A DNA stretch of 64,000 nucleotides from a bacterium (GTDB taxonomy: Bacteria > Desulfobacterota_D > UBA1144). Of this stretch, positions 25,520-34,465 are shown in pieces; positions within the stretch are counted from its first letter, which is position 1, and each line of letters starts with the position of its first letter. The notes below the pieces were generated by a model, which had not been told where the DNA came from, made no database searches, and saw only the letters and a program-made list of their open reading frames with translations. The position numbers and the translations under genes are program-made. The stretch lies in contig JABILG010000016.1 of assembly GCA_018654605.1 (NCBI GenBank), positions 35,882 through 99,881 of the forward strand, given 5' to 3'.

Positions 25520-26247
25520 TCTACGATTTGGAAAGTATCAACAATATATTCAAGTCTAAAACAAAATACTTTAGCATCTTTATAGATCTCCTCAGCAATA
25601 AATGGGGTCAAAAAAATATCAGTTTTATCATTTTTATTCTTAGGTAGCATATTGTGGGTTTTTGATATCACTTGTGCTGCAATACTTTCATAATTAGAAA
25701 ACCCAGTATTTAAATCAGATATTGAATACTTGGTCTCAAGCTCCAATTTTAAATCGCCACCTAAAATCTTTACCTGTTCTATCTTACGGATTATTTTTTC
25801 AAAATTCTCAACCAACCTGAAGCATCTCCTTGGTGGGTGAACCTCAAATGAGAAATAAGAGTCTTCCTTAATATACTTGTGAACAAATCCTGAATCATAA
25901 TGAAAAGAGTTAGATAGATCTCTATACCTACTTAACGCAATACCTATATTTCTAAGAAGCTGGGATAAGATCTCTGAATCTATAACTTTATTAGATTTAA
26001 CTAGCAAGCTCCTCCACCAATTTACCGTCTCTACACAAAAGGGATCCATTATGACGTTCGGATCTGCCTCAATTGACCAAAAAAGATACTTTGGCTTCTT
26101 AGTAATAAGAAATCTATTTACCAATAAATGTCTAGAGAAGCAAGTGCCTGTTTCAAGTGTTGGAGGGAAGAAAGAAAAATTATCTTGATATTTATATTTA
26201 TTTTGTAATGATTCAAAGCTTCTATATTCTAAGATCTTAGTCACCAA
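25492..26247 (-). CDS. hypothetical protein (251 residues)
   Basis: I do not recognise this protein. It is soluble, with no signal peptide or membrane segment, mixed alpha/beta composition and isolated motifs such as SFEVHPPRRCFRLVENFEKI around residue 130 and a final YWSPEKKR. The start is a TTG (or GTG one codon later) without a clear ribosome binding site. It lies 1 nt downstream of the stop of the next gene on the same strand, so both are probably one transcript with the cyclophilin gene upstream. Confidence 0.65.
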   Translation of the reverse strand: MVTKILEYRSFESLQNKYKYQDNFSFFPPTLETGTCFSRHLLVNRFLITKKPKYLFWSIEADPNVIMDPFCVETVNWWRSLLVKSNKVIDSEILSQLLRNIGIALSRYRDLSNSFHYDSGFVHKYIKEDSYFSFEVHPPRRCFRLVENFEKIIRKIEQVKILGGDLKLELETKYSISDLNTGFSNYESIAAQVISKTHNMLPKNKNDKTDIFLTPFIAEEIYKDAKVFCFRLEYIVDTFQIVDYWSPEKKR

Positions 26248-26248
26248 C

Positions 26249-26833
26249 TTATTTACTAGAAACTATATAAGTACAAGAATTTTTTAACTTGATTCCATCC
26301 GATAGAAACTTGTTTAAAAAAATAAAATTATAATCATGTGATTCCCAGGATAAAGATTCGCTAATTCCATTATTAACCGTAACCATGTGATGCCTCCCTA
26401 AGTTACTAATTGATATAGCCCTCATCTTTTTACAATCAAAGTTATCGTAAGCGAAGTAACCAACAGCTTTTACCTTTTCATTAGAACCCTCAGAATAGAA
26501 AGAATAAACATTCTTTAGATCTTGTAATTTGCTCTTTCTTAAGTACAAGTTGTGATTCTTGACTCGTAACAAATTAGAAACTGTTATGTATTCAGCTGAG
26601 TCAGCAAATGAAACTTTATAAAGTGACGAATCTGCCCCGGAAGCCTCGTTAATTGGGACTCCATCAATTGAACCATTATTGTAAAAGCTATAATGAATAG
26701 AATGGTTGATCGTATTATAAAATCCTACAACTATTAGAATTAAAGACAGGTAAAAGAGCGGCATAAATACCCAACCATTGTCTCTTATAAAAGGGGCTTT
26801 GCTAATTTTTTCTAGTATTTTTCTTATATTCAT
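26249..26833 (-). CDS. single-pass membrane-anchored hypothetical protein
   Basis: 194 residues. A basic N terminus and one membrane helix (about residues 24-43) precede a predicted periplasmic domain with two cysteines (CKKM and NSCTYIV) that could form a disulfide. I do not recognise a family. It is sandwiched between the cyclophilin gene (12-nt gap) and a soluble hypothetical gene (1-nt gap), all on the minus strand. Confidence 0.65.
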   Translation of the reverse strand: MNIRKILEKISKAPFIRDNGWVFMPLFYLSLILIVVGFYNTINHSIHYSFYNNGSIDGVPINEASGADSSLYKVSFADSAEYITVSNLLRVKNHNLYLRKSKLQDLKNVYSFYSEGSNEKVKAVGYFAYDNFDCKKMRAISISNLGRHHMVTVNNGISESLSWESHDYNFIFLNKFLSDGIKLKNSCTYIVSSK

Positions 26834-26844
26834 CTAATCCTCAC

Positions 26845-27312
26845 TTAACCGTCTGTAGGAAAAACTTTAAGCATCTTATCGGGTTCTTTAACTACCCCAC
26901 TTTCATCTTCACCCTTTTTTATCTGATCGACTAAATCCATCCCCTCTTCTACTTCACCCCAAATAGTATATTGATTATTTAACCAAGAGCAATCTCCAAA
27001 GCAAATAAAGAATTGAGAATTTGCGCTATTAGGATCAGCAGACCTTGCCATTGACACGGAACCTCTTATGTGATTTTCATCAGAGAATTCCTGATTTAAA
27101 TTTGGCTTATCGGAGCTACCAGTCCCTGTTCCTGTAGGGTCCCCAGTTTGAGCCATGAAATTTGGGATTACTCTATGAAAAACAACTCCATCATAAAAAC
27201 CCTCTGCTGCTAATTCAGTAATTCTTTGTACATGATTAGGTGCAATATCAGGTCTAAGTTTTATTTTTACATTTCCCGTCTCAAGCTGAATTTCAATGTG
27301 TGTAAATGCCAT
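26845..27312 (-). CDS. peptidyl-prolyl cis-trans isomerase (cyclophilin type)
   Basis: 155 residues. The cyclophilin core is clear: GVVFHRVIPNFMAQTGDPTGTG (active-site Arg and Gln), RGSVSMARSADPNSANSQFFI, and WLNNQYTIWGEV. It has no signal peptide, so it should act on proteins in the cytoplasm. The start is the second of two adjacent ATGs at 27312, 6 nt after AGGAG; a longer frame adds sixteen unsupported residues. Confidence 0.94.
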   Translation of the reverse strand: MAFTHIEIQLETGNVKIKLRPDIAPNHVQRITELAAEGFYDGVVFHRVIPNFMAQTGDPTGTGTGSSDKPNLNQEFSDENHIRGSVSMARSADPNSANSQFFICFGDCSWLNNQYTIWGEVEEGMDLVDQIKKGEDESGVVKEPDKMLKVFPTDG

Positions 27313-27403
27313 CATAAGCTCCTTTAATTCTTGATACATATAATATATATTTTTTTTCAATATATAAAAGTTTTTTTACTCTTTATATTCATTTTTTGCA
27401 ATG

Positions 27404-27409
27404 TATAAT
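27404..27409 (+). promoter_or_regulatory. -10 element of the acyl-CoA dehydrogenase operon
   Basis: TATAAT at 27404-27409 preceded by TG (ATGTATAAT). It lies about 60 nt before the ATG at 27472, and a GGAGGG ribosome binding site follows. No convincing -35 is seen; the upstream stretch is T-rich. Confidence 0.45.
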
Positions 27410-27471
27410 TAACATGGAGTTTAACCCCAATTTTAAACTGAAACGATATTTTACATGGAGGGTGTATAATT

Positions 27472-28632
27472 ATGTCTTTTGTTACAAGTGACCACGAAGA
27501 ATTTAGAAGTGCGGTAAGAAGATTTACTGAAGAGGAAATCGTACCTATAGCATCTGAACTTGATGCTAAAAATGCTGAAATTCCAATGGAAATAATAGCT
27601 AAGATGGCTGAACAAGGTTATTTTGGAGTTCTTTTTCCTGAAGAATATGATGGACTAGGGCTTGATAATATCACCATGACTATAGTTGCTGAAGAACTAA
27701 GTAAAGGTTGGTTAAGTGTTGGAAGCGTTATGACAAGAGGGGTTATAATGGGAACTCTTTTACAAGCCCATGGAACCGAGGAACAAAAAAAGAAATATTT
27801 GCCTGGACTTGCTACTGGAGCAGTCTTACCAGCGGCAGCATTTACTGAGCCTGATTCGGGGTCAGATTCTGCAAGTATGATAATGAAGGCTACTAAAACT
27901 GAAGGTGGATACTTATTGAATGGCGCCAAAGCTTGGTGTACATACGCAAACAGAGCAAACGTACTAATGGTTCTAGCTAGAACAAATCCTGACACTTCAA
28001 TCAGACATAAGGGTCTTAGCATGTTTTTTGTTGAAAAAGAGTCAGCTGAAAAAATAGTTCATCCAAACATACAAGGGGAACCTATTCCTACTGTCGGATA
28101 CCATGGTATGAGATCCTACAACCTTGCTTTTGATGATGTATTTGTTCCTGAAGATTCATTACTTGGTGGTGAAGAAAATAGAGGCTTTTATCAGTTAATG
28201 GTAAGTTACGAAAGTGCAAGACTTCAAACTGCAGCAAGAGCAGTGGGTGTTGCACAAGCTGCTTTTGACTTTGCTCTACAATATTCAAAGGAACGTGAAC
28301 AATTCGGTGTCCCCATATGTGAGCACCAAGCAATCAGAATGAAATTATCTGAGATGAAAGTCGAGCTTGAGGCTGCAAGACAGCTTACTTACTATGCTGC
28401 ATCATTAAAGGATTCAGGGAAAAGATGTGATCTTGAAGCTGGAATGGCAAAAGTTAAAGCTGCTAAAGCTGTGGAGTTCATAACAAGAGAAGCAATGCAA
28501 GTTCTCGGTGGTTATGGATACTCTAAAGAATTCCCGGTTGAAAGATTCTGGAGAGACGGAAGAGTAATAAGTATCTTTGAAGGTACCAGTGAAATACAAC
28601 ATGAAGTTATTGCTAAAGCTATTTTAAAATAA
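27472..28632 (+). CDS. acyl-CoA dehydrogenase
   Basis: 386 residues, full length for the family. FTEPDSGSD near residue 124 is the FAD/substrate motif, QVLGGYGYSKEFPVERFWRD the C-terminal signature, and FEGTSEIQ carries the catalytic Glu (E370). It oxidises a 2,3-saturated acyl-CoA with an electron-transfer flavoprotein. It is followed by a malyl-CoA lyase-like gene and ethylmalonyl-CoA mutase, so methylsuccinyl-CoA is a candidate substrate. Authentic methylsuccinyl-CoA dehydrogenases are usually longer (about 550 residues), so this remains open. It begins a three-gene operon with short gaps. Confidence 0.92.
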   Translation: MSFVTSDHEEFRSAVRRFTEEEIVPIASELDAKNAEIPMEIIAKMAEQGYFGVLFPEEYDGLGLDNITMTIVAEELSKGWLSVGSVMTRGVIMGTLLQAHGTEEQKKKYLPGLATGAVLPAAAFTEPDSGSDSASMIMKATKTEGGYLLNGAKAWCTYANRANVLMVLARTNPDTSIRHKGLSMFFVEKESAEKIVHPNIQGEPIPTVGYHGMRSYNLAFDDVFVPEDSLLGGEENRGFYQLMVSYESARLQTAARAVGVAQAAFDFALQYSKEREQFGVPICEHQAIRMKLSEMKVELEAARQLTYYAASLKDSGKRCDLEAGMAKVKAAKAVEFITREAMQVLGGYGYSKEFPVERFWRDGRVISIFEGTSEIQHEVIAKAILK

Positions 28633-28658
28633 AAATTTACTTTTAGGAGGAAACTATA

Positions 28659-29693
28659 TTGTTTATATTAGACGAAGGAACAAGAGTAGTAGTACCAAGA
28701 ACAGAATTGACATACCCGGGACACAACATGAAGCTTCATACAAATGCGGCTAATCCGGAGAAGACTCCAGTTGACCATGTAATGGCTGACCTAGAAGATG
28801 CGTGCCCATATGAATTCAAGGGTGACAAAAGCAGGGCTACAATGGTTGAAGCTTTAAATACATTGGATTTTGGCAAAAAGGTCATAACGGTCAGACCTAA
28901 CAATCTAAGGTCAGAATTTTTTAGAGGTGATATGGAAGCGGTTTTAAGTGGTGCCGTAGACAAATTCCATGGAATAATAATTCCTAAATGTAATGGTCCT
29001 GAAGATGTAAAACTAGTATCAGACACTTTAGATGAACTAGAAACAAAGCACGGATGGAAAACAAAACTAGCAATAGAAGCCCTAATTGAAAGACCTAGGG
29101 CTCTTGAATATGCATTTGATATGGCTAAAGCATCCCCTAGAATGGCTGGATTAATTTTTGGGATTGCCGACTATACCGCGGAATTAGGAGTTGATCCGAG
29201 TGCTTGCTTAGATATTCAAAATGAAGTTTTCTATTATGAAAAAAAGGCTGTTATAACAGCGGCGAAAGCAGCAGGTCTTCATGCCATTGACAACGTTTAT
29301 CTTGGCTTATGGAGAAAAGATGATACCCCCGAGCAAGTGGCAAAAGTTGAAGATGGTTTAAGAAAAAAAGTGGAAGGATCAGCGCTAATCGGTATGGATG
29401 GAACATGGGTAATACACCCACAACAAGCTATTATATCGAATAGTGCTTTTACACCGAACGACCAACAAATAAAAGAAGCAAAGCAACAACTAGATTTCTA
29501 CCATGAAATGGGTGGTGGCTCTATGTTTAATCCCGAAACGGGAGAAATGATCGATGAAGCAACTGCAAAGATTGCCTTAATGAGAGTTTCTAAGGCTTAT
29601 CTTGCCGGACTAGTTGACAAAGAGTACTTAGATCTAATGGCAGAAAAAAGTAAATCTATTACGGGATATGATATTTTAGGATCAAACGAATAA
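28659..29693 (+). CDS. HpcH/HpaI-CitE family lyase, L-malyl-CoA/beta-methylmalyl-CoA lyase-like
   Basis: 344 residues. MADLEDACP near residue 42 carries the metal-binding acid of the CitE family, VRPNN the substrate arginine, and LIFGIADYTAELG the core. C-terminal WVIHPQQ is conserved. In the ethylmalonyl-CoA pathway this enzyme splits beta-methylmalyl-CoA into glyoxylate and propionyl-CoA, and its neighbours fit that. The start is a TTG 8 nt after a perfect AGGAGG. A plain citrate-lyase-beta or malate-type activity cannot be excluded. Confidence 0.85.
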   Translation: MFILDEGTRVVVPRTELTYPGHNMKLHTNAANPEKTPVDHVMADLEDACPYEFKGDKSRATMVEALNTLDFGKKVITVRPNNLRSEFFRGDMEAVLSGAVDKFHGIIIPKCNGPEDVKLVSDTLDELETKHGWKTKLAIEALIERPRALEYAFDMAKASPRMAGLIFGIADYTAELGVDPSACLDIQNEVFYYEKKAVITAAKAAGLHAIDNVYLGLWRKDDTPEQVAKVEDGLRKKVEGSALIGMDGTWVIHPQQAIISNSAFTPNDQQIKEAKQQLDFYHEMGGGSMFNPETGEMIDEATAKIALMRVSKAYLAGLVDKEYLDLMAEKSKSITGYDILGSNE

Positions 29694-29699
29694 AGATAT

Positions 29700-31670
29700 A
29701 TGACTATAAAAAAAGATAAACCTTGGATTATGAGAACTTATGCTGGGCATAGTACAGCTGAGGAATCCAATAAACTTTTTAAAATCAATTTAAACAAAGG
29801 TCAGACTGGACTTAGTGTGGCTTTTGATCTTCCAACGCAGACTGGCTATGATTCAGATCATGTTCTTTCTGAAGGTGAGGTTGGCAAAGTTGGTGTGCCT
29901 ATATCTAACTTAGAAGATATGAATAAACTTTTTCAAGATATACCTCTTGAGCAAATGAATACATCTATGACAATTAATGCACCTGCTGCATGGTTACTGT
30001 CACTTTATTGTGCCACCGCAGAAAAGAATAAAGTGGACATCTCTAAGCTACAGGGTACAACGCAAAATGACATATTAAAGGAGTATCTCTCTCGTGGTAC
30101 ATATATATTTCCACCTAAGGAATCAATCAAACTTATCTCTGATATGATTGTTTTTTGCTATAAAGAAATACCTAAATGGAATCCTACAAATATATGTAGC
30201 TATCATCTGCAGGAAGCCGGTGCAACTCCAGTTCAAGAAATAGCTTTTGCTCTTTCTAATGCGATTTGCATCCTAGACACTGTTAAAGAATCTAACCAGA
30301 TTCCTAAAGAAGACTTCTCAAAAGTAGTTGGTAGGATTTCTTTTTTTGTAAACGCAGGGATTAGATTTATTGAGGAGCTATGCAAGATGCGGGCTTTTAC
30401 AGAAATGTGGGATGAAATATGCCAAAAGAGGTATGGAGTTGACGACCCTAAATATAGAAGATTTAGATATGGTGTTCAGGTAAATTCTCTTGGACTAACT
30501 GCTCAACAACCTGAAAATAATGTTGCTAGGATAATAATTGAAATGCTTGCGGTAACTTTAAGTAAAAATTCAAGAGCTCGTGCTGTTCAGCTACCAGGTT
30601 GGAATGAAGCTCTAGGGCTACCAAGACCTTGGGATCAGCAGTGGTCTCTTAGGTTCCAACAAATCCTAGCCTTTGAAACAGATTTATTAGAGTCTTCTGA
30701 TATTTTTGAAGGGTCCAAGGTAATAGAAAACAAGGTAGATGATTTAAAAAAGTCTGCATATGATGAAATTAAAAAGATTGACAACATGGGTGGAGCAGCG
30801 GTAGCGCTTGAGAATGGCTACATGAAGGAATCTCTAGTAGCTTCTTTAGCTAAGAGATCTCAGGAGATCGAAAGCGGTATTAAAAAAGTCATTGGAGTTA
30901 ATATTTTTGAAGAAACGGAATCTTCACCATTACAGGTAGATGAATCAATTCAAAAAGTAGACAATGAAATTGTTTCTGCAAAAATCGACTCTTTATCCCA
31001 GTACAAGAAAACGAGGAATGAAGAATTAATAAGTAAGACAATCGAGAAGCTTAAGAATGCTGTAGCAAACTCTGAAAATATAATGCCTATATCCATTGAA
31101 TCTGCCAAGAATGGTTTAACTACAGGAGAATGGGCGGGAGCCCTTCGAGAAGTATTTGGAGAATATAGACCTCCTACTGGAACAGGTATATCAACCAATA
31201 TGGACCATGATGAAATAGAGGCTGTACGAAATAAGATTAAAGTTGTCAGCAGTAAACTTGGTAGACCGATTAAAATTCTTGTAGGAAAACCAGGTCTTGA
31301 TGGTCATTCAAATGGTGCAGAACAAATTGCCGTAAGAGCAAGAGATGTTGGAATGGAAGTTATATATCATGGAATAAGACTAACACCAGAAGAAATTGTC
31401 AGTACAGTCGAACAAGAGGACGTTGACTTGGTGGGTTTAAGTATTTTATCTGGCTCTCATCTTACTGTAGTACCTAAGATTATCGAGATAATGAAAGATA
31501 AAGGTTGCGGAAACACTCCGATAATTGTCGGCGGGATAATACCGAATAAAGATCATAAAACATTAAAAGACTCAGGTGTAAGAGCTGTCTATACTCCTAA
31601 AGACTATTCGTTAAACAAAATAATGGAAGACTTTGCTAAAATCATTAGTCAAGATATTGCTAACGCTTAG
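29700..31670 (+). CDS. ecm: ethylmalonyl-CoA mutase (B12-dependent)
   Basis: 656 residues, mutase and B12 domains in one chain. AGHSTAEESN and FDLPTQTGYDSDHV near residue 45, then MNTSMTINAPAAW and KWNPTNICSYHLQEAGATP, follow the ethylmalonyl-CoA mutase pattern; methylmalonyl-CoA mutases have DLATHRGYDSDH at the second site. The C-terminal cobalamin domain has the LDGHSNG (D-x-H-x-x-G) motif near residue 535. It rearranges ethylmalonyl-CoA to methylsuccinyl-CoA. Together with the two upstream genes it marks the ethylmalonyl-CoA pathway. The diagnostic crotonyl-CoA carboxylase/reductase is not in the window. Confidence 0.88.
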   Translation: MTIKKDKPWIMRTYAGHSTAEESNKLFKINLNKGQTGLSVAFDLPTQTGYDSDHVLSEGEVGKVGVPISNLEDMNKLFQDIPLEQMNTSMTINAPAAWLLSLYCATAEKNKVDISKLQGTTQNDILKEYLSRGTYIFPPKESIKLISDMIVFCYKEIPKWNPTNICSYHLQEAGATPVQEIAFALSNAICILDTVKESNQIPKEDFSKVVGRISFFVNAGIRFIEELCKMRAFTEMWDEICQKRYGVDDPKYRRFRYGVQVNSLGLTAQQPENNVARIIIEMLAVTLSKNSRARAVQLPGWNEALGLPRPWDQQWSLRFQQILAFETDLLESSDIFEGSKVIENKVDDLKKSAYDEIKKIDNMGGAAVALENGYMKESLVASLAKRSQEIESGIKKVIGVNIFEETESSPLQVDESIQKVDNEIVSAKIDSLSQYKKTRNEELISKTIEKLKNAVANSENIMPISIESAKNGLTTGEWAGALREVFGEYRPPTGTGISTNMDHDEIEAVRNKIKVVSSKLGRPIKILVGKPGLDGHSNGAEQIAVRARDVGMEVIYHGIRLTPEEIVSTVEQEDVDLVGLSILSGSHLTVVPKIIEIMKDKGCGNTPIIVGGIIPNKDHKTLKDSGVRAVYTPKDYSLNKIMEDFAKIISQDIANA

Positions 31671-32334
31671 ACTTCCCATATTTTACTTCTTCATCGTAGG
31701 TCTGATACTCGTCAATGAATTTATTCTTAAATTCTCTAAAACTCCTCGATTCTTCTAATTTAGAATTAATCTCGGTTACAAAAACCCTTTTATTCTCTTT
31801 ATCAACAGATAGAAAAACTTCAACTTCCTCATTGTTCCACTTATAGGTTTGAAATGAATATATTGAAGCTTCAGAATCCGGTGAAGAGTAGTTGTTAACA
31901 AGAATTTGATATAATGAATTTATAATTTCTTCTAAGTTTTGATCGCTGGTTGCATTAAAGGTCATTCTTGTGGACAATAGTGACCCCTCAAAGAAATTTA
32001 CAGTTGAATCTGATGAACTATAGCTGAATAGGCGAGGAGCATCAATAAGAGTGCCACCAAAACTATAGCTTAATAATTTTGCTTTCCTATCGTTCTTAGA
32101 TTTTTCATATTTTAAACCGCCAGCAGCAATATCCTTCCTTACTTCACTAGGACTCGAAAGAATACTAAATCCAGAGACTAAAAGAGTATTAGAACTATTA
32201 TTTATAGTTTGAGTGCTAGAAGTGCTAGAGTCAGGCATGAGCCAATCTGGTCTATCTTCCCATTCCTTATGAAGCCAGGAACAAGAATTCAAAAAAACCA
32301 TTACAAATGTGAGCAAAAAAAATTTCTTAATCAT
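31660..32334 (-). CDS. putative lipoprotein of unknown function
   Basis: 224 residues. With the start at 32334 the protein has a textbook lipoprotein signal, MIKKFFLLTFVMVFLNSC, with the lipobox Cys at 18. A serine/threonine-rich linker and a beta-rich domain follow. I do not recognise a family. The 3' end overlaps the convergent ecm gene by 11 nt. It is immediately downstream of the SPRERW protein on the same strand, so the two may work together at the cell surface. Confidence 0.7.
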   Translation of the reverse strand: MIKKFFLLTFVMVFLNSCSWLHKEWEDRPDWLMPDSSTSSTQTINNSSNTLLVSGFSILSSPSEVRKDIAAGGLKYEKSKNDRKAKLLSYSFGGTLIDAPRLFSYSSSDSTVNFFEGSLLSTRMTFNATSDQNLEEIINSLYQILVNNYSSPDSEASIYSFQTYKWNNEEVEVFLSVDKENKRVFVTEINSKLEESRSFREFKNKFIDEYQTYDEEVKYGKSKR

Positions 32335-32342
32335 ATTAACAC

Positions 32343-32651
32343 CTACCATCTTTCTCTCGGGGAACCGGGTCTTTCAGGACTACTATCTCCCTCATCTCTT
32401 ATAATCTCATGATTTCTTTTATTGATACTATTCACATGTTCACTATCTTCATTTGCCGATTCTTTAATTGGTTTTCTATTTTGAGATTTAACCTTTATTT
32501 TAATTGTGTGATGCTTAATGCTATCTTCTTTTTTTTGATAATTCCATCTTTCTCTTGGAGAGATTGTTGCATTTACTCCAAGTATTGAGAAAAGGGATAG
32601 GAAAGCGATAAAGAAAAAAAACGCTGTTTTAATCACTACATAATGATACAT
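32343..32651 (-). CDS. small secreted protein with SPRERW at both ends of the mature chain
   Basis: 102 residues. A signal peptide (FFFFIAFLSLFSILGVNA) is followed at once by TISPRERW, then a highly charged, disordered-looking Lys/Glu/Asn-rich middle, and the chain ends in PGSPRERW. The six residues SPRERW therefore mark both ends of the mature protein, and the encoding DNA is repeated too. No family is recognised. It is divergent from the tonB-like gene across 18 nt and upstream of a lipoprotein gene, suggesting an envelope role. Confidence 0.6.
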   Translation of the reverse strand: MYHYVVIKTAFFFFIAFLSLFSILGVNATISPRERWNYQKKEDSIKHHTIKIKVKSQNRKPIKESANEDSEHVNSINKRNHEIIRDEGDSSPERPGSPRERW

Positions 32652-32669
32652 TTTATTAGATAAAATAAA

Positions 32670-33449
32670 ATGAAAAAACTAGTGTTAAAAATTAAAAAAC
32701 AGAGATTCTTTGTAGTATCAATCATAATCCACATAATTATCTTTATAATTTTTCATAACTATAATCTTTTCAATAAAGTTTATCAAAAACCCTTGAAGTA
32801 TCTAGAGATAACAGAGATTAGTTCAACAGATTCAAATAAGATTCCAAACACTTCTAAGAGACTGGCAAAGAATTCTAATACAGCAGAAGAGGAAAAGATT
32901 AAGAAGGCTCCTATTAAAAATAATAATAAAAGTGCTATCAGCTCTAAGAATAGCAAGCAGATAAAGAAAGAGTCATCCAAGGAAAAGGAAGATATTAAAG
33001 ATTTTGGTGACTTGGAAGCCATCAAGAAGAAAGAAAAGGAGCAATCTAAGAAAGAATCATTTGAGAGTGATGAACGTATTTTTAGTTATGGAATAACGGA
33101 CCCAGAGAGTAATAATGAAGCTACCGTAGATTTTAACACAAAGGAATTTAAATATATTTCATATTTTTTGAGAATAAAGAGGAAAATTGAAATGACATGG
33201 TCTTACCCAAAATCCTCCCTTCAACGTGGCGAAACAGGACAAGTAAGTCTTCGAGTAACTTTAGATAAAATTGGAAGGCTAAAAGATATAAAAATAATAA
33301 AATCGTCTGGATTTATCGAACTTGATGATGAAGCTAAGGGTGCAGTGTTATCTGCATCTCCTTTTGGCCCCTTCCCTTCATCGTGGACATTAAAAAAACT
33401 TAGCATTAATATTAATTTTAACTATACGCCTAAAGGCTGGTACTACTAG
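32670..33449 (+). CDS. tonB: TonB-family energy transducer
   Basis: 259 residues with the TonB layout. It has one N-terminal membrane helix (about residues 12-28, including IIIHIIIFIIF with the conserved His), a long Lys/Glu/Ser-rich periplasmic linker (about residues 45-125), and a C-terminal TonB domain (about residues 160-255). That domain contains GQVSLRVTLDKIGRLKDIKI and SSGFIELDDEAKGAVLSASPF. It links the ExbB/ExbD proton channel to outer-membrane receptors. The linker is Lys-rich rather than Pro-rich. It overlaps the convergent purM by 4 nt. Confidence 0.87.
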   Translation: MKKLVLKIKKQRFFVVSIIIHIIIFIIFHNYNLFNKVYQKPLKYLEITEISSTDSNKIPNTSKRLAKNSNTAEEEKIKKAPIKNNNKSAISSKNSKQIKKESSKEKEDIKDFGDLEAIKKKEKEQSKKESFESDERIFSYGITDPESNNEATVDFNTKEFKYISYFLRIKRKIEMTWSYPKSSLQRGETGQVSLRVTLDKIGRLKDIKIIKSSGFIELDDEAKGAVLSASPFGPFPSSWTLKKLSININFNYTPKGWYY

Positions 33450-34459
33450 ACTAGTCTGAACTCTGGCTTTTTAGTTACCTTACCCAGAACGTATATTCTT
33501 TCCTTCTTAGCTTTAAGAATCTTATCTAACAAGCTGAGGTCTCTCTCATTTATACATAAAACGAAGCCTATGCCCATATTAAAGACGCTAATCATTTCTC
33601 TTAATCTTAAATTTGAAGCTTCCTGAATCTCCCTGAAAAGCCTTACTTTGGGTAGCCTAGATTCTATAAGCTCCACTCCCATTCCATTTGGTAGAATTCT
33701 AGGAATATTTTCAACGAGTCCTCCACCAGTTATATGAGCCATACCTTTAATGTTTACTTTCTTTTTTATATGTAAAATCAAATCTGTGTAAATTCTAGTT
33801 GGCTTCATGATAGAATTTATAAATTTTGTATCTCTTTTATGCTTATTGTTCTTGTCAAAAAAAAGCTTCCTAATCAAAGAATAACCATTTGAATGGGGTC
33901 CGCTTGAGGAAATCCCAATAAGAAGTTCTCCGCCTTTTATGTTTGCTGTTTTTATTATCTTGCTCTTATCTACTATTCCAACTGCAAAACCAGCTAGATC
34001 AAAATCTTTACCTTTATACATGCCCGGCATTTCAGCTGTTTCACCACCAACTAGGGAGCAAGAAGACATCTTGCAGCCGTCAGCGATACCTTTTATAACT
34101 TCTGAATGATAGTCTACTCTTAACTTAGAAGTTGCCAAATAATCGAGAAAGAATAGTGGCTTGGCTCCAGTACATATAAGGTCATTAACAGACATTGCGA
34201 CTAAATCTATTCCTAAGCCTCGAATCCTATTCGTTTTAATACCAACTTCAATCTTGGTGCCCACGCCATCTGTGCATGAGACTAAAACGGGATTATTAAT
34301 TTTCTCTTTACTTATAGAATACAATGCAGCAAATGAAGTTGTCTTACCTATCACGTTCCTACTTAGAGTTTTTTTAACATAGGGCTGAATAGTGCTTACA
34401 AAATCATTTCCTGTCTTTACATTTACCCCTGCATCTTTATAAGTTATTTTAGACTTCAT
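33446..34459 (-). CDS. purM: phosphoribosylformylglycinamidine cyclo-ligase
   Basis: 337 residues. YKDAGVNVKTGNDFV at the start, DGVGTKIEVG, GGETAEMPGMYK and HITGGGLVENIPR are the ATP-binding and substrate motifs of PurM. It makes aminoimidazole ribonucleotide, the fifth step of purine synthesis. Same strand as the ACIII operon but at its far end, with only 6 nt after the small membrane protein gene. Confidence 0.96.
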   Translation of the reverse strand: MKSKITYKDAGVNVKTGNDFVSTIQPYVKKTLSRNVIGKTTSFAALYSISKEKINNPVLVSCTDGVGTKIEVGIKTNRIRGLGIDLVAMSVNDLICTGAKPLFFLDYLATSKLRVDYHSEVIKGIADGCKMSSCSLVGGETAEMPGMYKGKDFDLAGFAVGIVDKSKIIKTANIKGGELLIGISSSGPHSNGYSLIRKLFFDKNNKHKRDTKFINSIMKPTRIYTDLILHIKKKVNIKGMAHITGGGLVENIPRILPNGMGVELIESRLPKVRLFREIQEASNLRLREMISVFNMGIGFVLCINERDLSLLDKILKAKKERIYVLGKVTKKPEFRLV

Positions 34460-34465
34460 TAAGAA

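Noticed and set aside
29700-31670. Methylmalonyl-CoA mutase annotation for the B12 mutase
   Set aside because: The active-site region reads DLPTQTGYDSDH and KWNPTN as in ethylmalonyl-CoA mutase, not DLATHRGYDSDH, and the neighbours fit the ethylmalonyl-CoA pathway.
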